From positions 1 through 33,198 of the forward strand of contig JAFSDJ010000082.1 in NCBI GenBank assembly GCA_017436305.1: a stretch of DNA of 33,198 nucleotides. The letters are read 5' to 3'. The position numbers and the translations under genes are program-made. Under the pieces are notes generated by a model that worked only from the letters and a program-made list of their open reading frames with translations, made no database searches and was not told the DNA's origin. Origin of the DNA: Lachnospiraceae bacterium (lineage in GTDB: Bacteria; Bacillota; Clostridia; Lachnospirales; Lachnospiraceae). Positions 22,914-31,360 of this stretch are shown piece by piece. Position 1 is the stretch's first letter; the number at the start of each line of letters is the position of its first letter.

Positions 22914-25271
22914 ATGAAGGCATTATTTTTTATTGCAATACAAAATCTAAAAAAGAAAAAAGGTGACGGACTGGTATTAGCTTTTCTTATTTTGCTGGCG
23001 TCGTTGCTTTTATACACAAGCCTTTCCGTATTTATGGAAATGAATATGGTTTTGGACCATGCCTATGATAATGCTCATACCGCAGATTTGCTTTTTATGA
23101 CCAGTGTGGAGAAAGAAAAAGTAGCACAGATTATGAAGGAACAAAGTGAAGTAGTGGAATATGAGGCTTCTGACTGTCTTTACATTATGGAAGTAAAATA
23201 TCGTAAAGAAGGAGAAAAAGAGGATAATCAGAGCCAGTTTTTCTTCGGTAAAATAGAGGAAGAAAGAAAAATTGGAAAGTTAGCAGGCTGTGAGGATTTG
23301 AAGATTGACTATAATTCCATTTTACTACCTTATTATTTAAAAGCAGCCCAAAACTTTCAGGTGGGAGATATCTGCTACATTACTATTGACGAGACAGAAT
23401 ATGAATTTAGTGTTGCAGGTTTTGTGGAGGATCCACTGTTTGCCACCCCGTTAAATATTAACGTATATGGTGCATATATAAGTACGGACTTTTATGAGGA
23501 TTTGTTAAAAGAAAATTCTAAAGCCAATGCTTCAAAGTATGTACAGCATAAGGTCCGTTTAAAAGAAGGGGAAGACAGTTTTGCTCTTGATAATAAATTA
23601 TCCCCCATTTTTACGAAGGAGATTCCACAGCTTTCAGAGGTTTTGAATCTGGGAGTAAACTGGAAAACCATGAAAGGCGGCGTAGCCATGATGTCTCAGA
23701 TTAGTATGAGCATTCTGCTTGTTTTTTCTTTGATTTTAATACTGATTGTGTTAATTGTAATCCGGTTCAGCGTTCATAATTATATTGAAATGAATTTAAA
23801 AAATGTGGGAATTTTACAGGCAGCAGGCTACACTTCAAGGCAGTTAAACCTAACTGTTATGGTGGAAATGGTCATTATCTCCATATTTTCAGTAATGGCC
23901 GGAATTCTCTTAGGTGTTGCCGGAAGCAGCATAATTGGGCAGTTTCAAGGGAATATGCTTGGAATTAGCTGGAAGCAGACATTCCATCCACTGGCAGCAG
24001 CCGTTACGGCAATGGTAATTTTTCTTGTAGTGCTTTTAGTAGCAGGTTTAAGCGGTATGCTTTATAGAAGAATTTCCGTATTAGACTCCTTAAGAGGCGG
24101 CATCCACACTCACAATTTTAAGAAAAATTACTTTGAATTTCACAAATCAAAATTGCCGGTTTCTTTTATTCTGGCAGGAAAAAATGTGATGCATGAAAAA
24201 GGAAAAAATCTTTCTATTTTCATAATTGTCATGATGTTGTCTTTTGCAGCATGTGTAGGTTTCGGACTTTATGAGAACTTTGCCAAAGATTCAAATAATC
24301 TGCTAAAAATGGTAGGTAGTGAAGCTGGCGATGTGTGTATTACCGGCGAAAATCTGGAAGACTTGGGAAAAGATATGGAAAGCTGGGAGCAGGTAGAAAA
24401 AGTGCTGTATTATACAAGTGTTTCCATAAAACTGGAAAGTGGAGAAGAAAGTACAAGTGTGTCCTGTGACGTCTGGGAAGATCCGGAGGCTGTGCAAAAT
24501 GAAATGGTAATTGAAGGCCGTGTGCCAAAGTATGATAATGAAATCACACTGACTACCAGCATTGCAAAGCTTTTAAATGTGGAAGTAGGAGATATCGTTT
24601 ACGTAACCGGACAGGGAGAACGGAAAGACTATATCGTATGTGGTATCGACCAGAAAATCAATAACATGGGACTAAAAGCCCTGTTAAAAAGAAGCGGACT
24701 TAAACGTTTAAATGGAGAAAGCACAATTGGTGCATTGTATGTTTATGGAAAAGAAAAGGTAACCTTTGAAGAAATCTCAAAAAAAGTTTTAAATAAATAT
24801 CCTACGGTAAGCACCATGGATAGCGGAAAAGTCATTGCAAGTACTATGGGAAGCGTAAAACTGGCAATGGTAGCAATCTGCATGATTTTTGTCACCATTA
24901 CAATATTTGTAGTGGCAATGGTAGAAGTACTATTAGTAAAAACAAAACTTATTAGAGAAAGAAAAAACATGGGACTAAACAAAGCTTTCGGCTTTACTAC
25001 AAAACAATTAATTTCCCAAACTATCCTAATGAACCTCCCGGTTATAACAATAGCCGCTATTGCAGGTGTTTTCCTAAGCTGTTACCTGATGGAACCCTTA
25101 ATCGTTAATTGCCTGGCCTTCTGCGGTATAGAGAAATACGATTTTACCAACAACCCAATATGGCTGGCAATAACTGTAGTATTAGTAGTTACAGTAGCAC
25201 TTTTAACATCCTTCCTCTCCGCATTAAAAATAAGAAAAATCCAACCCATAAAAATGCTAACAGAGGAATAA
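22914..25271 (+). CDS. FtsX-type ABC transporter permease with two extracellular domains
   Basis: 785 residues with eight predicted helices: about 19-41, 262-285, 317-337, 360-383, 432-452, 650-672, 706-726 and 748-770. This is a tandem of two four-helix FtsX/MacB units, each with a large extracellular domain after its first helix (about 45-255 and 455-645). The repeat of NLKNVGILQAAGYTSRQL and RERKNMGLNKAFGFTTKQL ahead of the helix triplets marks the duplication. BceB permeases have ten helices and one large loop, so this is the related eight-helix type. It works with the ATPase encoded upstream. Convergent to the next gene, with a long stem-loop between them. Confidence 0.9.
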   Translation: MKALFFIAIQNLKKKKGDGLVLAFLILLASLLLYTSLSVFMEMNMVLDHAYDNAHTADLLFMTSVEKEKVAQIMKEQSEVVEYEASDCLYIMEVKYRKEGEKEDNQSQFFFGKIEEERKIGKLAGCEDLKIDYNSILLPYYLKAAQNFQVGDICYITIDETEYEFSVAGFVEDPLFATPLNINVYGAYISTDFYEDLLKENSKANASKYVQHKVRLKEGEDSFALDNKLSPIFTKEIPQLSEVLNLGVNWKTMKGGVAMMSQISMSILLVFSLILILIVLIVIRFSVHNYIEMNLKNVGILQAAGYTSRQLNLTVMVEMVIISIFSVMAGILLGVAGSSIIGQFQGNMLGISWKQTFHPLAAAVTAMVIFLVVLLVAGLSGMLYRRISVLDSLRGGIHTHNFKKNYFEFHKSKLPVSFILAGKNVMHEKGKNLSIFIIVMMLSFAACVGFGLYENFAKDSNNLLKMVGSEAGDVCITGENLEDLGKDMESWEQVEKVLYYTSVSIKLESGEESTSVSCDVWEDPEAVQNEMVIEGRVPKYDNEITLTTSIAKLLNVEVGDIVYVTGQGERKDYIVCGIDQKINNMGLKALLKRSGLKRLNGESTIGALYVYGKEKVTFEEISKKVLNKYPTVSTMDSGKVIASTMGSVKLAMVAICMIFVTITIFVVAMVEVLLVKTKLIRERKNMGLNKAFGFTTKQLISQTILMNLPVITIAAIAGVFLSCYLMEPLIVNCLAFCGIEKYDFTNNPIWLAITVVLVVTVALLTSFLSALKIRKIQPIKMLTEE

Positions 25272-25369
25272 TCACCACCTTTCGATGTGATTAAAAAAGC
25301 CCGCCCCAAAACCATTGGACTGAAAAGAAGTACATCGAAAAAAGAAAACATACGCTGGCCAACACCCAA

Positions 25370-25432
25370 GTCAAAAGAGAGCCGTTGTATTTGCATATGT
25401 GGAACTTGCAAATACAACGGCTCTCTTTTGAC
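25370..25432. terminator. 26-bp perfect stem-loop, bidirectional terminator
   Basis: Arms 25370-25395 and 25407-25432 are fully complementary around an 11-base loop. Each arm ends in an A4/T4 tract plus AGAGAG/CTCTCT, so both strands would transcribe a stem closing in U-rich sequence. It separates two convergent genes. The length and perfection exceed what termination needs (see findings). Confidence 0.75.
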
Positions 25433-25459
25433 GCATATACGCCACAAATTAACTTTTTC

Positions 25460-26680
25460 CTACACTTCTTTCCAACCAAACAAAGTCTTTTTAAAATGCG
25501 ACTTAATCTCCTTCACCCTTTCATTGTTGGGGAACTTGTTTAAATGATTCATACCGGTACTGATTTTCTTATCCACACCCAGTCCATAGCAGTACATTTC
25601 TCCAAGACCAATGGCGGAAAGCTCCTGCGCCGGATAAACAGAAAATTCTTTTAAAGCAGCTTCATAATTAACCGGAGTACCAAGTCCCTTTAAATAACAG
25701 TGTCCCAACATGGATGAACACCATTCATTTTCTTCACGTACCTTTATAAATAAAGAAAAGGCCTTGTCATAATCAGGTGCCACATCATCTTTGCCATGGA
25801 AATATATTTCACCTAAAAGATTGGTGCAGCCGGTCCAATGGGAATCGGCAGCAATACCCTTTTCATAGTATTCAATTGCTTTATGTACGTCTCTTTTTAC
25901 CTTTGTGCCATTGCTGTAAATCATGCCTAAATAATAATAAGCATCACTGCCGCCATGGCGAAGGGAATCTTCATAAAGCTGCAATGCCTGTTCAAAATTT
26001 TTATCTTCTATGCTATGGGCATATTCACATTCATAGTAAGGATTATGAAGCTCAGCCCCACGTTTAATTAACTCTTGTACTCGTTTTTCATCCGGTTTTA
26101 CCCCGTAATCGCCGGAAGATAAAATATCAATTAAGTTTCCGATCCCCATAGTTAATCCCTGGGCAATACATTGCTCAAATAAGTTAGCAGCCTCTAACTG
26201 AAATTTATGGATTAAATCAGGAGTCACCTTATCGTCCGGAATTCCTAACATTTCAATACAATCACCATAGTAGTAAGCGTTGCCTACCATATACTGACAG
26301 AAAACCTGACCGTTATTGGCAAGTTCCACTACTGCATCCCATATTTCCTGCAAGGAGTTATAAGGGGCATGTACAAAGGAACCGCAGGCGGGCTTAAAGC
26401 CGGCCAGACGCTGAGTGCCAAACATACCAACAGCACTTCCAAGCTCGATACTTTTATTGAAATATTCTTCTCCCTTGTCAAAATTTTCTTCAAATCCAAA
26501 AAGGGGACTTACAAAACATTCGCCCAGATAACATCTGCCTAAAAAGAAACAGGCATCTCCATCCCCTTCTTTAGCAGCCTCTTCTAACATTGCCTTTGCC
26601 TTGGCACCGTCTCCTTCATAGGGATTTACCCAAAGCTGGTTGATAGCGTATTCTACACGCTTGTCAAATTGTTTACCCAT
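25460..26680 (-). CDS. Sel1-like/TPR repeat protein
   Basis: I start at ATG 26680, which has GAAGGAG seven bases upstream; an in-frame ATG at 26695 would place that site inside the gene. The 406-residue protein is cytosolic, without signal peptide. It is built of Sel1-type helical repeats of 36 or so residues: DACFFLGRCYLGE, DAYYYLGMIYSNGTKVKRD, GCTNLLGEIYFHGKDDVAPD, CSSMLGHCYLKGLGTPVN and AIGLGEMYCYGLGVDKK. Such solenoids mediate protein-protein contacts, and no catalytic domain is fused here. The partner is unknown. It is a single-gene unit with its own promoter and shares a divergent intergenic region with the DUF1266 lipoprotein gene. Confidence 0.85.
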   Translation of the reverse strand: MGKQFDKRVEYAINQLWVNPYEGDGAKAKAMLEEAAKEGDGDACFFLGRCYLGECFVSPLFGFEENFDKGEEYFNKSIELGSAVGMFGTQRLAGFKPACGSFVHAPYNSLQEIWDAVVELANNGQVFCQYMVGNAYYYGDCIEMLGIPDDKVTPDLIHKFQLEAANLFEQCIAQGLTMGIGNLIDILSSGDYGVKPDEKRVQELIKRGAELHNPYYECEYAHSIEDKNFEQALQLYEDSLRHGGSDAYYYLGMIYSNGTKVKRDVHKAIEYYEKGIAADSHWTGCTNLLGEIYFHGKDDVAPDYDKAFSLFIKVREENEWCSSMLGHCYLKGLGTPVNYEAALKEFSVYPAQELSAIGLGEMYCYGLGVDKKISTGMNHLNKFPNNERVKEIKSHFKKTLFGWKEV

Positions 26681-26717
26681 AGTTTTCTCCTTCATAATTT
26701 TAAAATTAGCTTAAGTT

Positions 26718-26726
26718 ATTTTAGCA
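26718..26726 (-). promoter_or_regulatory. extended -10 promoter of the Sel1-repeat gene
   Basis: On the minus strand TGC precedes TAAAAT (26723-26718), about 38 bases before the start codon. No convincing -35 is present. Confidence 0.4.
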
Positions 26727-26817
26727 TAGAATCAGGGAAATAGGGTGAAAAAATGTAATGATTTTTTGCAAAAATCAGTATTTGTCAAAATACAGGAAGA
26801 AAATGCACAATAAAAAT

Positions 26818-26846
26818 TTGTATTCTTTTATGAGATAAGGTATACT
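26818..26846 (+). promoter_or_regulatory. sigma-A promoter of the lipoprotein gene
   Basis: TTGTAT (26818-26823) and TATACT (26841-26846) with an exact 17-base spacer, 57 bases upstream of the ATG. A good vegetative promoter. Confidence 0.65.
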
Positions 26847-26903
26847 TTAGAGGTTTATTGAATAGTAAATGCGGTTTTGACAGAAAAAAGGAGATAAGTA
26901 ATT

Positions 26904-27782
26904 ATGATGATGAAAAAATTGAAGAAGTTTCTTTGTGTGACTGGGTTAGCAGTATGTATGGCATTATCAATGACTGCATGTAGTACTGCAGGAGAGGATG
27001 ATGGGGCTGTAAGTCTGGAGTCATTGGAAGAGTTAGAAGAGGAAGCGGAAGAAAAAGCTGAAGGATCTGAGGAAGAAGTAGCAACAGAAGACGAGGATTT
27101 TTCAGAAGATGGTCTTAGTACTGAAATGACAGATACAATTCGCTGGTTTAATGCAACCTATGCAATTTTAACCGAGCTAAACGGCTTTGATACGGAATAT
27201 TTTGGTGGTATGGCAACCAATGATATGAATGCCATGATTTCCCAGGCATCCTTAGAAGAATCATGGGGTGTAACTGATAGAGCTACCGCAGATGAAACAA
27301 TGGAATGGCTTTTAACAGAGGGTCACAGAACCGGATTTAAAGACAATATGGCAGACCTTGCGGATGCAGGAATTGACAGCGTAGAAGCAGATGGCAGAGC
27401 CGATTTTATTTATAATACCTATGAAGTGGGTGAGTCAGAAGCGCAGTTTTTAGCAGACATGTATGGTTATTATGAAGAATATGGTGAAAGTGCCATTGAT
27501 GCATGGGATTACTGCCGTGCTATGTCTTTGGCAGCATTTTACTATCATGCAGGCTACTATACAGAAACAGAGGCACTGAATAAATCCATGGAAATTGCTG
27601 AAATGATTCAGCCATTATACACATCATGGGATGAAGCAATGAACAGTTACCTTCTTGGATATGAGTATTGGGCAGAAGAAAGCAGTGATGAAAGACGAGA
27701 AATTTATGAGGATTTAAAACAGGAAGATGACAGCCTTTATAATATTGACTGGAATTTAGCCTTTGAGAAAACATGGGAATAG
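26904..27782 (+). CDS. DUF1266-containing lipoprotein
   Basis: 292 residues. A basic N-terminus and hydrophobic stretch lead to a lipobox LSMTAC, so Cys26 should be lipidated and the protein anchored outside the membrane. Residues 28-75 are an acidic Glu-rich linker (LEELEEEAEEKAEGSEEE). From about 80 on the sequence has the DUF1266 pattern: WGVTDRATADETMEWLLTEG, then AWDYCRAMSLAAFYYHAGY and the closing TSWDEAMNSYLLGYEYW. The biochemical function of DUF1266 is unknown to me; in most bacteria the domain is cytosolic, so a lipoprotein form is a little unusual. The ATG at 26904 has AAGGAG ten bases upstream. Single-gene unit with clear promoter and terminator. Confidence 0.85.
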   Translation: MMMKKLKKFLCVTGLAVCMALSMTACSTAGEDDGAVSLESLEELEEEAEEKAEGSEEEVATEDEDFSEDGLSTEMTDTIRWFNATYAILTELNGFDTEYFGGMATNDMNAMISQASLEESWGVTDRATADETMEWLLTEGHRTGFKDNMADLADAGIDSVEADGRADFIYNTYEVGESEAQFLADMYGYYEEYGESAIDAWDYCRAMSLAAFYYHAGYYTETEALNKSMEIAEMIQPLYTSWDEAMNSYLLGYEYWAEESSDERREIYEDLKQEDDSLYNIDWNLAFEKTWE

Positions 27783-27803
27783 ACATTTCATAAAACAGAA
27801 ACT

Positions 27804-27857
27804 AAAAACCTCCAGGTCTGATTTGGACATAACTTGAAATCGGATCTGGAGGCTTTA
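27804..27857. terminator. bidirectional terminator between lipoprotein and glycosyltransferase genes
   Basis: A 16-bp stem, 27809-27824 with 27837-27852, two G-U pairs, 12-base loop. On the minus strand it is followed by five T (27808-27804), on the plus strand by CTTTAAT. It serves the convergent glycosyltransferase gene best and probably both. Confidence 0.8.
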
Positions 27858-27875
27858 ATATTAAGAAATTTTTTA

Positions 27876-28994
27876 TCAGTTATCAGGCAAAAGTATGCAA
27901 ATCTTATCAAGAATATTCTGCGCTTTGTCAGATTCGGTGCAAAACAGTTTCACCGCAATCTCCACAGAAACCTTAGTAATGGAGTTGTTCTCCTTAAAAA
28001 ATGTTGTGTCCTGCGGTCTTACATATCCATTTATATACCTGCAAACGGCAGAGTTTAACCTGTTAAAATGCTCTATCAGACTATGATAATCCCTGAAAAT
28101 GTCCAAAATACACTGACCATGAGCTTCATCTTCAAATTCGCAGGTAGAAATAATCTGCATACAAAGCCGTAGCTCTCCGGTCACATCAGAAGCTTCCATA
28201 AGCACATCCGGTCGCTTTTCATAGCATTTTAAAAAACAGCTTTTAGCCCCGGTATAGTCCCGTTTTTCGAAAAAGGCTGCTAACTGTTCCTTTAACTTTC
28301 TTGTTTCATACTTTTCACCAACCATGCCCACCTTGCACTCATAAACAGACAGCTTATGATGGAAAATCCAGACAGTCTGCAAAAACTCCGAGAGAAAGCC
28401 GAAAAGCCGCCTGTGATAGTCATTATAGCCGGTAAAATCCGTCCGTTTTTGCACCTCGAATAAAATATCAAAAAGCCACTGACAATAACGGTTATAAATT
28501 TCTTTCGATGTAATAAAAATATTTCCAAAATAAGTATGGGGCCCATGCACCAGTTCATGAAAAGTTTTAAAATATTCAGGATACTTTTCTCTTAACACAT
28601 TTTCTGTAGTAATCAAATCCTTTTCATGATGATTAATACCAAATCCTTTATAATAGGAACCCGGTAAAGTCAACAGCTTTGTCGTGATTATGTCATATTT
28701 TTCAAACAGCTTATTAAGCTCATTTTCTGTAAAAACAACCCCATTTTCATTAATCAGATACCGTCTGTAATGACAGATTCCCACATAGTCTGTCTCTGTA
28801 AAATTTTTCCAAATCCAATACATTCCCGTCAGTTCACAAAAATACGGATTTAACTGAGAAATAGAATCTCCCGTATCATCCCCTAAAAAACCCAGGTTTT
28901 CCCCATTTATCCGCCCTACATGAAGCGGTACATACATGGAATCCACGGGAGGTGTAAATCCCTTATGGGTTATTGTAAATATTTTTATACTCAT
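27876..28994 (-). CDS. DUF4422 glycosyltransferase
   Basis: I start at ATG 28994 because MSIKIFTITHK is the family's usual beginning; a GTG at 29018 would add eight residues, and neither start has a strong ribosome site. The 372-residue protein has the DUF4422 core: SQLNPYFCELTGMYWIWKNF, then YVGICHYRRYLI, HHEKDLITTENVLREKYP, and GNIFITSKEIYNRY ending with FLSEFLQTVWIFHH. DUF4422 proteins transfer sugars in capsule or exopolysaccharide synthesis and are usually within such clusters; this one stands alone. About 130 residues after the core (EQLAAFFEKRDYTGAKSCFL onward) form a helical, TPR-like extension that I cannot assign. No membrane segment, so cytosolic. Confidence 0.85.
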   Translation of the reverse strand: MSIKIFTITHKGFTPPVDSMYVPLHVGRINGENLGFLGDDTGDSISQLNPYFCELTGMYWIWKNFTETDYVGICHYRRYLINENGVVFTENELNKLFEKYDIITTKLLTLPGSYYKGFGINHHEKDLITTENVLREKYPEYFKTFHELVHGPHTYFGNIFITSKEIYNRYCQWLFDILFEVQKRTDFTGYNDYHRRLFGFLSEFLQTVWIFHHKLSVYECKVGMVGEKYETRKLKEQLAAFFEKRDYTGAKSCFLKCYEKRPDVLMEASDVTGELRLCMQIISTCEFEDEAHGQCILDIFRDYHSLIEHFNRLNSAVCRYINGYVRPQDTTFFKENNSITKVSVEIAVKLFCTESDKAQNILDKICILLPDN

Positions 28995-29018
28995 AGCCAA
29001 ACCAAGGTCACCGTTCAC

Positions 29019-29337
29019 ACGTTACCGGTAACTTCCCTTTCTTTTATATAAAGCCCTTTTAAAACATGCAGAATCGTTAAAGTGAACAATCTAATTTTGA
29101 AAGTAACATAAATAACTCAAAGAAAGTGTATCAAAAAAACGTAGAAATGACAAATTTTTTTCCATTTTGTAAGCAAAATGTGCTATAATAAATCAGATAA
29201 AGTGACCTGCTGAAACAGTATATTTCAATATTATACTACCATGCAGTCTAACCGTAGGTGCGGATTAATAAACGGGATGAGTGATTCTGTTTTAAATTAG
29301 TTAAATAGATAGAAATTGTATATAACGGGGGAGTTAT
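29019..29337. other. divergent intergenic region with a 12-bp palindrome and a long leader
   Basis: This 319-bp stretch has no credible ORF. It holds the perfect palindrome GTTACCGGTAAC (29021-29032) just upstream of the glycosyltransferase gene, an AT-rich stretch, the promoter at 29181-29189, and a leader of about 140 bases for the EAL gene with several possible stems (see findings). Confidence 0.7.
29181..29189 (+). promoter_or_regulatory. extended -10 promoter of the EAL gene
   Basis: TGC directly precedes a consensus TATAAT (29184-29189). No good -35 lies 16-18 bases upstream. Transcription would start near 29196 and leave an untranslated leader of about 140 bases. Confidence 0.58.
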
Positions 29338-31326
29338 ATGAGCAAACAAAAGGAAAGAAAATTAAAGCGACTGAAAAGACAGCGAATTTGGCCCTATGTT
29401 TTTGGTATTGTGCTGGTAATTGTTGTTTTTTCATTATTGTTATTGCTGATTAATGGCTTTTTATTAGTCAATCTTATATACGACAAAATGCAACAGGGAT
29501 ACGAAAATACCAAAATGGTTGCCAAGGTTATGGAAACTGACTGGCAGCCGGAAAAGGAAGATAGTCTGCAGGAAATTTGTGATATTCTGTTAAAAGGCAT
29601 GTCCGGGGTAGAAAACGTATGTATTGCAGACAGTAACAATGAAATTGTAAGCCAATACGGTAAAGAAGTTCCCAGACTTGATTATTACATACCGGTTTTT
29701 AGCAGTTCCAAGGCTAAATACATACCAACTAAAGATGATGACGACTTTTTCTACTTAACCCAGACGGGAATTAATTTTAATTTAGATAATATTGATAAGA
29801 ACGTTATTAAAGAAGGTGGTCTCACAAGTGAGAATATGTGGGAAACAGAGGACGTTACCACAGTAAGTGTCTGGTATCAGATGCCATTTTCCAATGAAGG
29901 CTACAGCGTATGCGTAAAAAGTAAATTGCCTATAAGAGGTGCAGAGATTTTCTTTTTGGCAATTGTACTTGAGGTTATTATTATACTTGCTTTCGTACTT
30001 ATTATTTACTACCTGATTTCCATATTCAGTCTTGTATACGAAAGAGGAAAGCTTGCCAAAATATTGTCTACTGACGTAGTAACCGGTGGTTTCAACTTGC
30101 AGTACTTTAATAAAAACGGAAACCGATTATTGAAAAAGAGTTGGAAGAATAAATACAATTATGCAGTTGTAACGATTCAAATGGATAAATATACTAACTT
30201 CTGTTCCTGCTACGGTATGAGAGAAGGGGAAGAACTGTTAGAAGGTTTTGTAGAGGTTTTACAGAAAAATTTATCAAAAAAGGAAATTCTTGCCCATGGG
30301 GAAAAAGCTGAGTTTGCATTACTTTTAACTTACAAAACAGAAGAAGAGCTTACAAATCGTTTAAAAGACATGATTTCTAAGATGAAGACTGTAAAAGCAG
30401 ATCAGAAAAAGTATTTCAGCATTGGTATTTGTCAGGCGCTTGGTGCAAAGAATGGAATCGAAGCTATGTATAACTGTGCCGTAGTAGCCAGAAATAAAGT
30501 TACAGAAGCCAGCGAAAACCCCATTGTCTGGTTTAATGATGAAATGAGGAAGGATCAACTTTGGCTCCATAAGGTAGAAAATGACATGGAAAAAGCCTTG
30601 GAAAACAAAGAGTTTCAAGTATACCTTCAGCCAAAATACAGTACTAGGGAGGAAGTGCTGTCCGGAGCAGAGGCATTGGTGCGCTGGATTCATCCCAAAG
30701 AAGGATTTGTGGCACCTTTTAGATTTATTCCGATTTTTGAAAGTAATGGATTTGTTGTTCAACTGGATGATTATATGCTGACTGAGGTTGCAAGACAGCA
30801 GGCACAATGGATTGAAGAGGGCAGAAAAATAGTCCCAATCTCTGTTAATGTTTCCAGAGCTAACTTTGTAAGAGAAGACCTGGCAGAACATATTTGTCAG
30901 ATTGTAGACCGGTTTAAAGTACCCCATGATGTAATCGAGCTGGAATTAACGGAAAGTGCATTCTTTGATGACAAGGAAGTATTGTTAAATACAATTAAAA
31001 AGCTGAAATCCTATGGTTTTGTTATTTCTATGGACGATTTTGGTGCGGGCTATTCTTCCTTAAATTCCTTAAAAGAGCTACCTCTTGATGTTGTAAAGCT
31101 GGATGCGGGATTCTTCCGGGATGAGGACGAAGACGGACGGGGCAAACTAATTGTAGAAGATACTATTTCTTTGGCAAAGAAATTAGAAATGAGAATTGTA
31201 GCAGAAGGAATTGAAACAAGAGAACAGGTTGACTTTTTAGCTCACATGAATTGCGACCTGATTCAGGGCTACTATTTTGCAAAGCCAATGCCGGTTGCTG
31301 AGTTTGAAAAAAAAGCATTTGGATAA
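29338..31326 (+). CDS. membrane c-di-GMP phosphodiesterase: extracellular sensor, degenerate GGDEF, intact EAL
   Basis: 662 residues. A Lys/Arg-rich start, TM1 about 19-46, an extracellular domain of 150 residues, TM2 about 203-228, then a GGDEF-like domain (about 240-400) whose signature is GEKAEF (321-326), so cyclase activity is not expected; it may bind GTP or act as a dimer module. The EAL domain (about 420-660) keeps the catalytic set: EALVRW with Glu445, NVSRANF, ELTES (536-540), DDFGAGYSS (566-574), KLD (587-589), AEGIET (622-627) and QGYYFAKPM. It should hydrolyse c-di-GMP to pGpG in response to an external signal. Start ATG has GGGGGAG upstream. Two small membrane-protein genes follow within 35 and 21 bases, probably in one operon. 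Confidence 0.93.
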   Translation: MSKQKERKLKRLKRQRIWPYVFGIVLVIVVFSLLLLLINGFLLVNLIYDKMQQGYENTKMVAKVMETDWQPEKEDSLQEICDILLKGMSGVENVCIADSNNEIVSQYGKEVPRLDYYIPVFSSSKAKYIPTKDDDDFFYLTQTGINFNLDNIDKNVIKEGGLTSENMWETEDVTTVSVWYQMPFSNEGYSVCVKSKLPIRGAEIFFLAIVLEVIIILAFVLIIYYLISIFSLVYERGKLAKILSTDVVTGGFNLQYFNKNGNRLLKKSWKNKYNYAVVTIQMDKYTNFCSCYGMREGEELLEGFVEVLQKNLSKKEILAHGEKAEFALLLTYKTEEELTNRLKDMISKMKTVKADQKKYFSIGICQALGAKNGIEAMYNCAVVARNKVTEASENPIVWFNDEMRKDQLWLHKVENDMEKALENKEFQVYLQPKYSTREEVLSGAEALVRWIHPKEGFVAPFRFIPIFESNGFVVQLDDYMLTEVARQQAQWIEEGRKIVPISVNVSRANFVREDLAEHICQIVDRFKVPHDVIELELTESAFFDDKEVLLNTIKKLKSYGFVISMDDFGAGYSSLNSLKELPLDVVKLDAGFFRDEDEDGRGKLIVEDTISLAKKLEMRIVAEGIETREQVDFLAHMNCDLIQGYYFAKPMPVAEFEKKAFG

Positions 31327-31360
31327 AATAATTTATGAAATTAAAAGGAGATTTTAAATT

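Noticed and set aside
29196-29337. known c-di-GMP riboswitch class I or II
   Set aside because: The conserved GGGCAAACC / CGCAAAGC blocks of class I and the class II core are not present; kept only as an unassigned leader.
30361-30927. 188-codon minus-strand ORF
   Set aside because: Antisense to well-conserved GGDEF/EAL codons.
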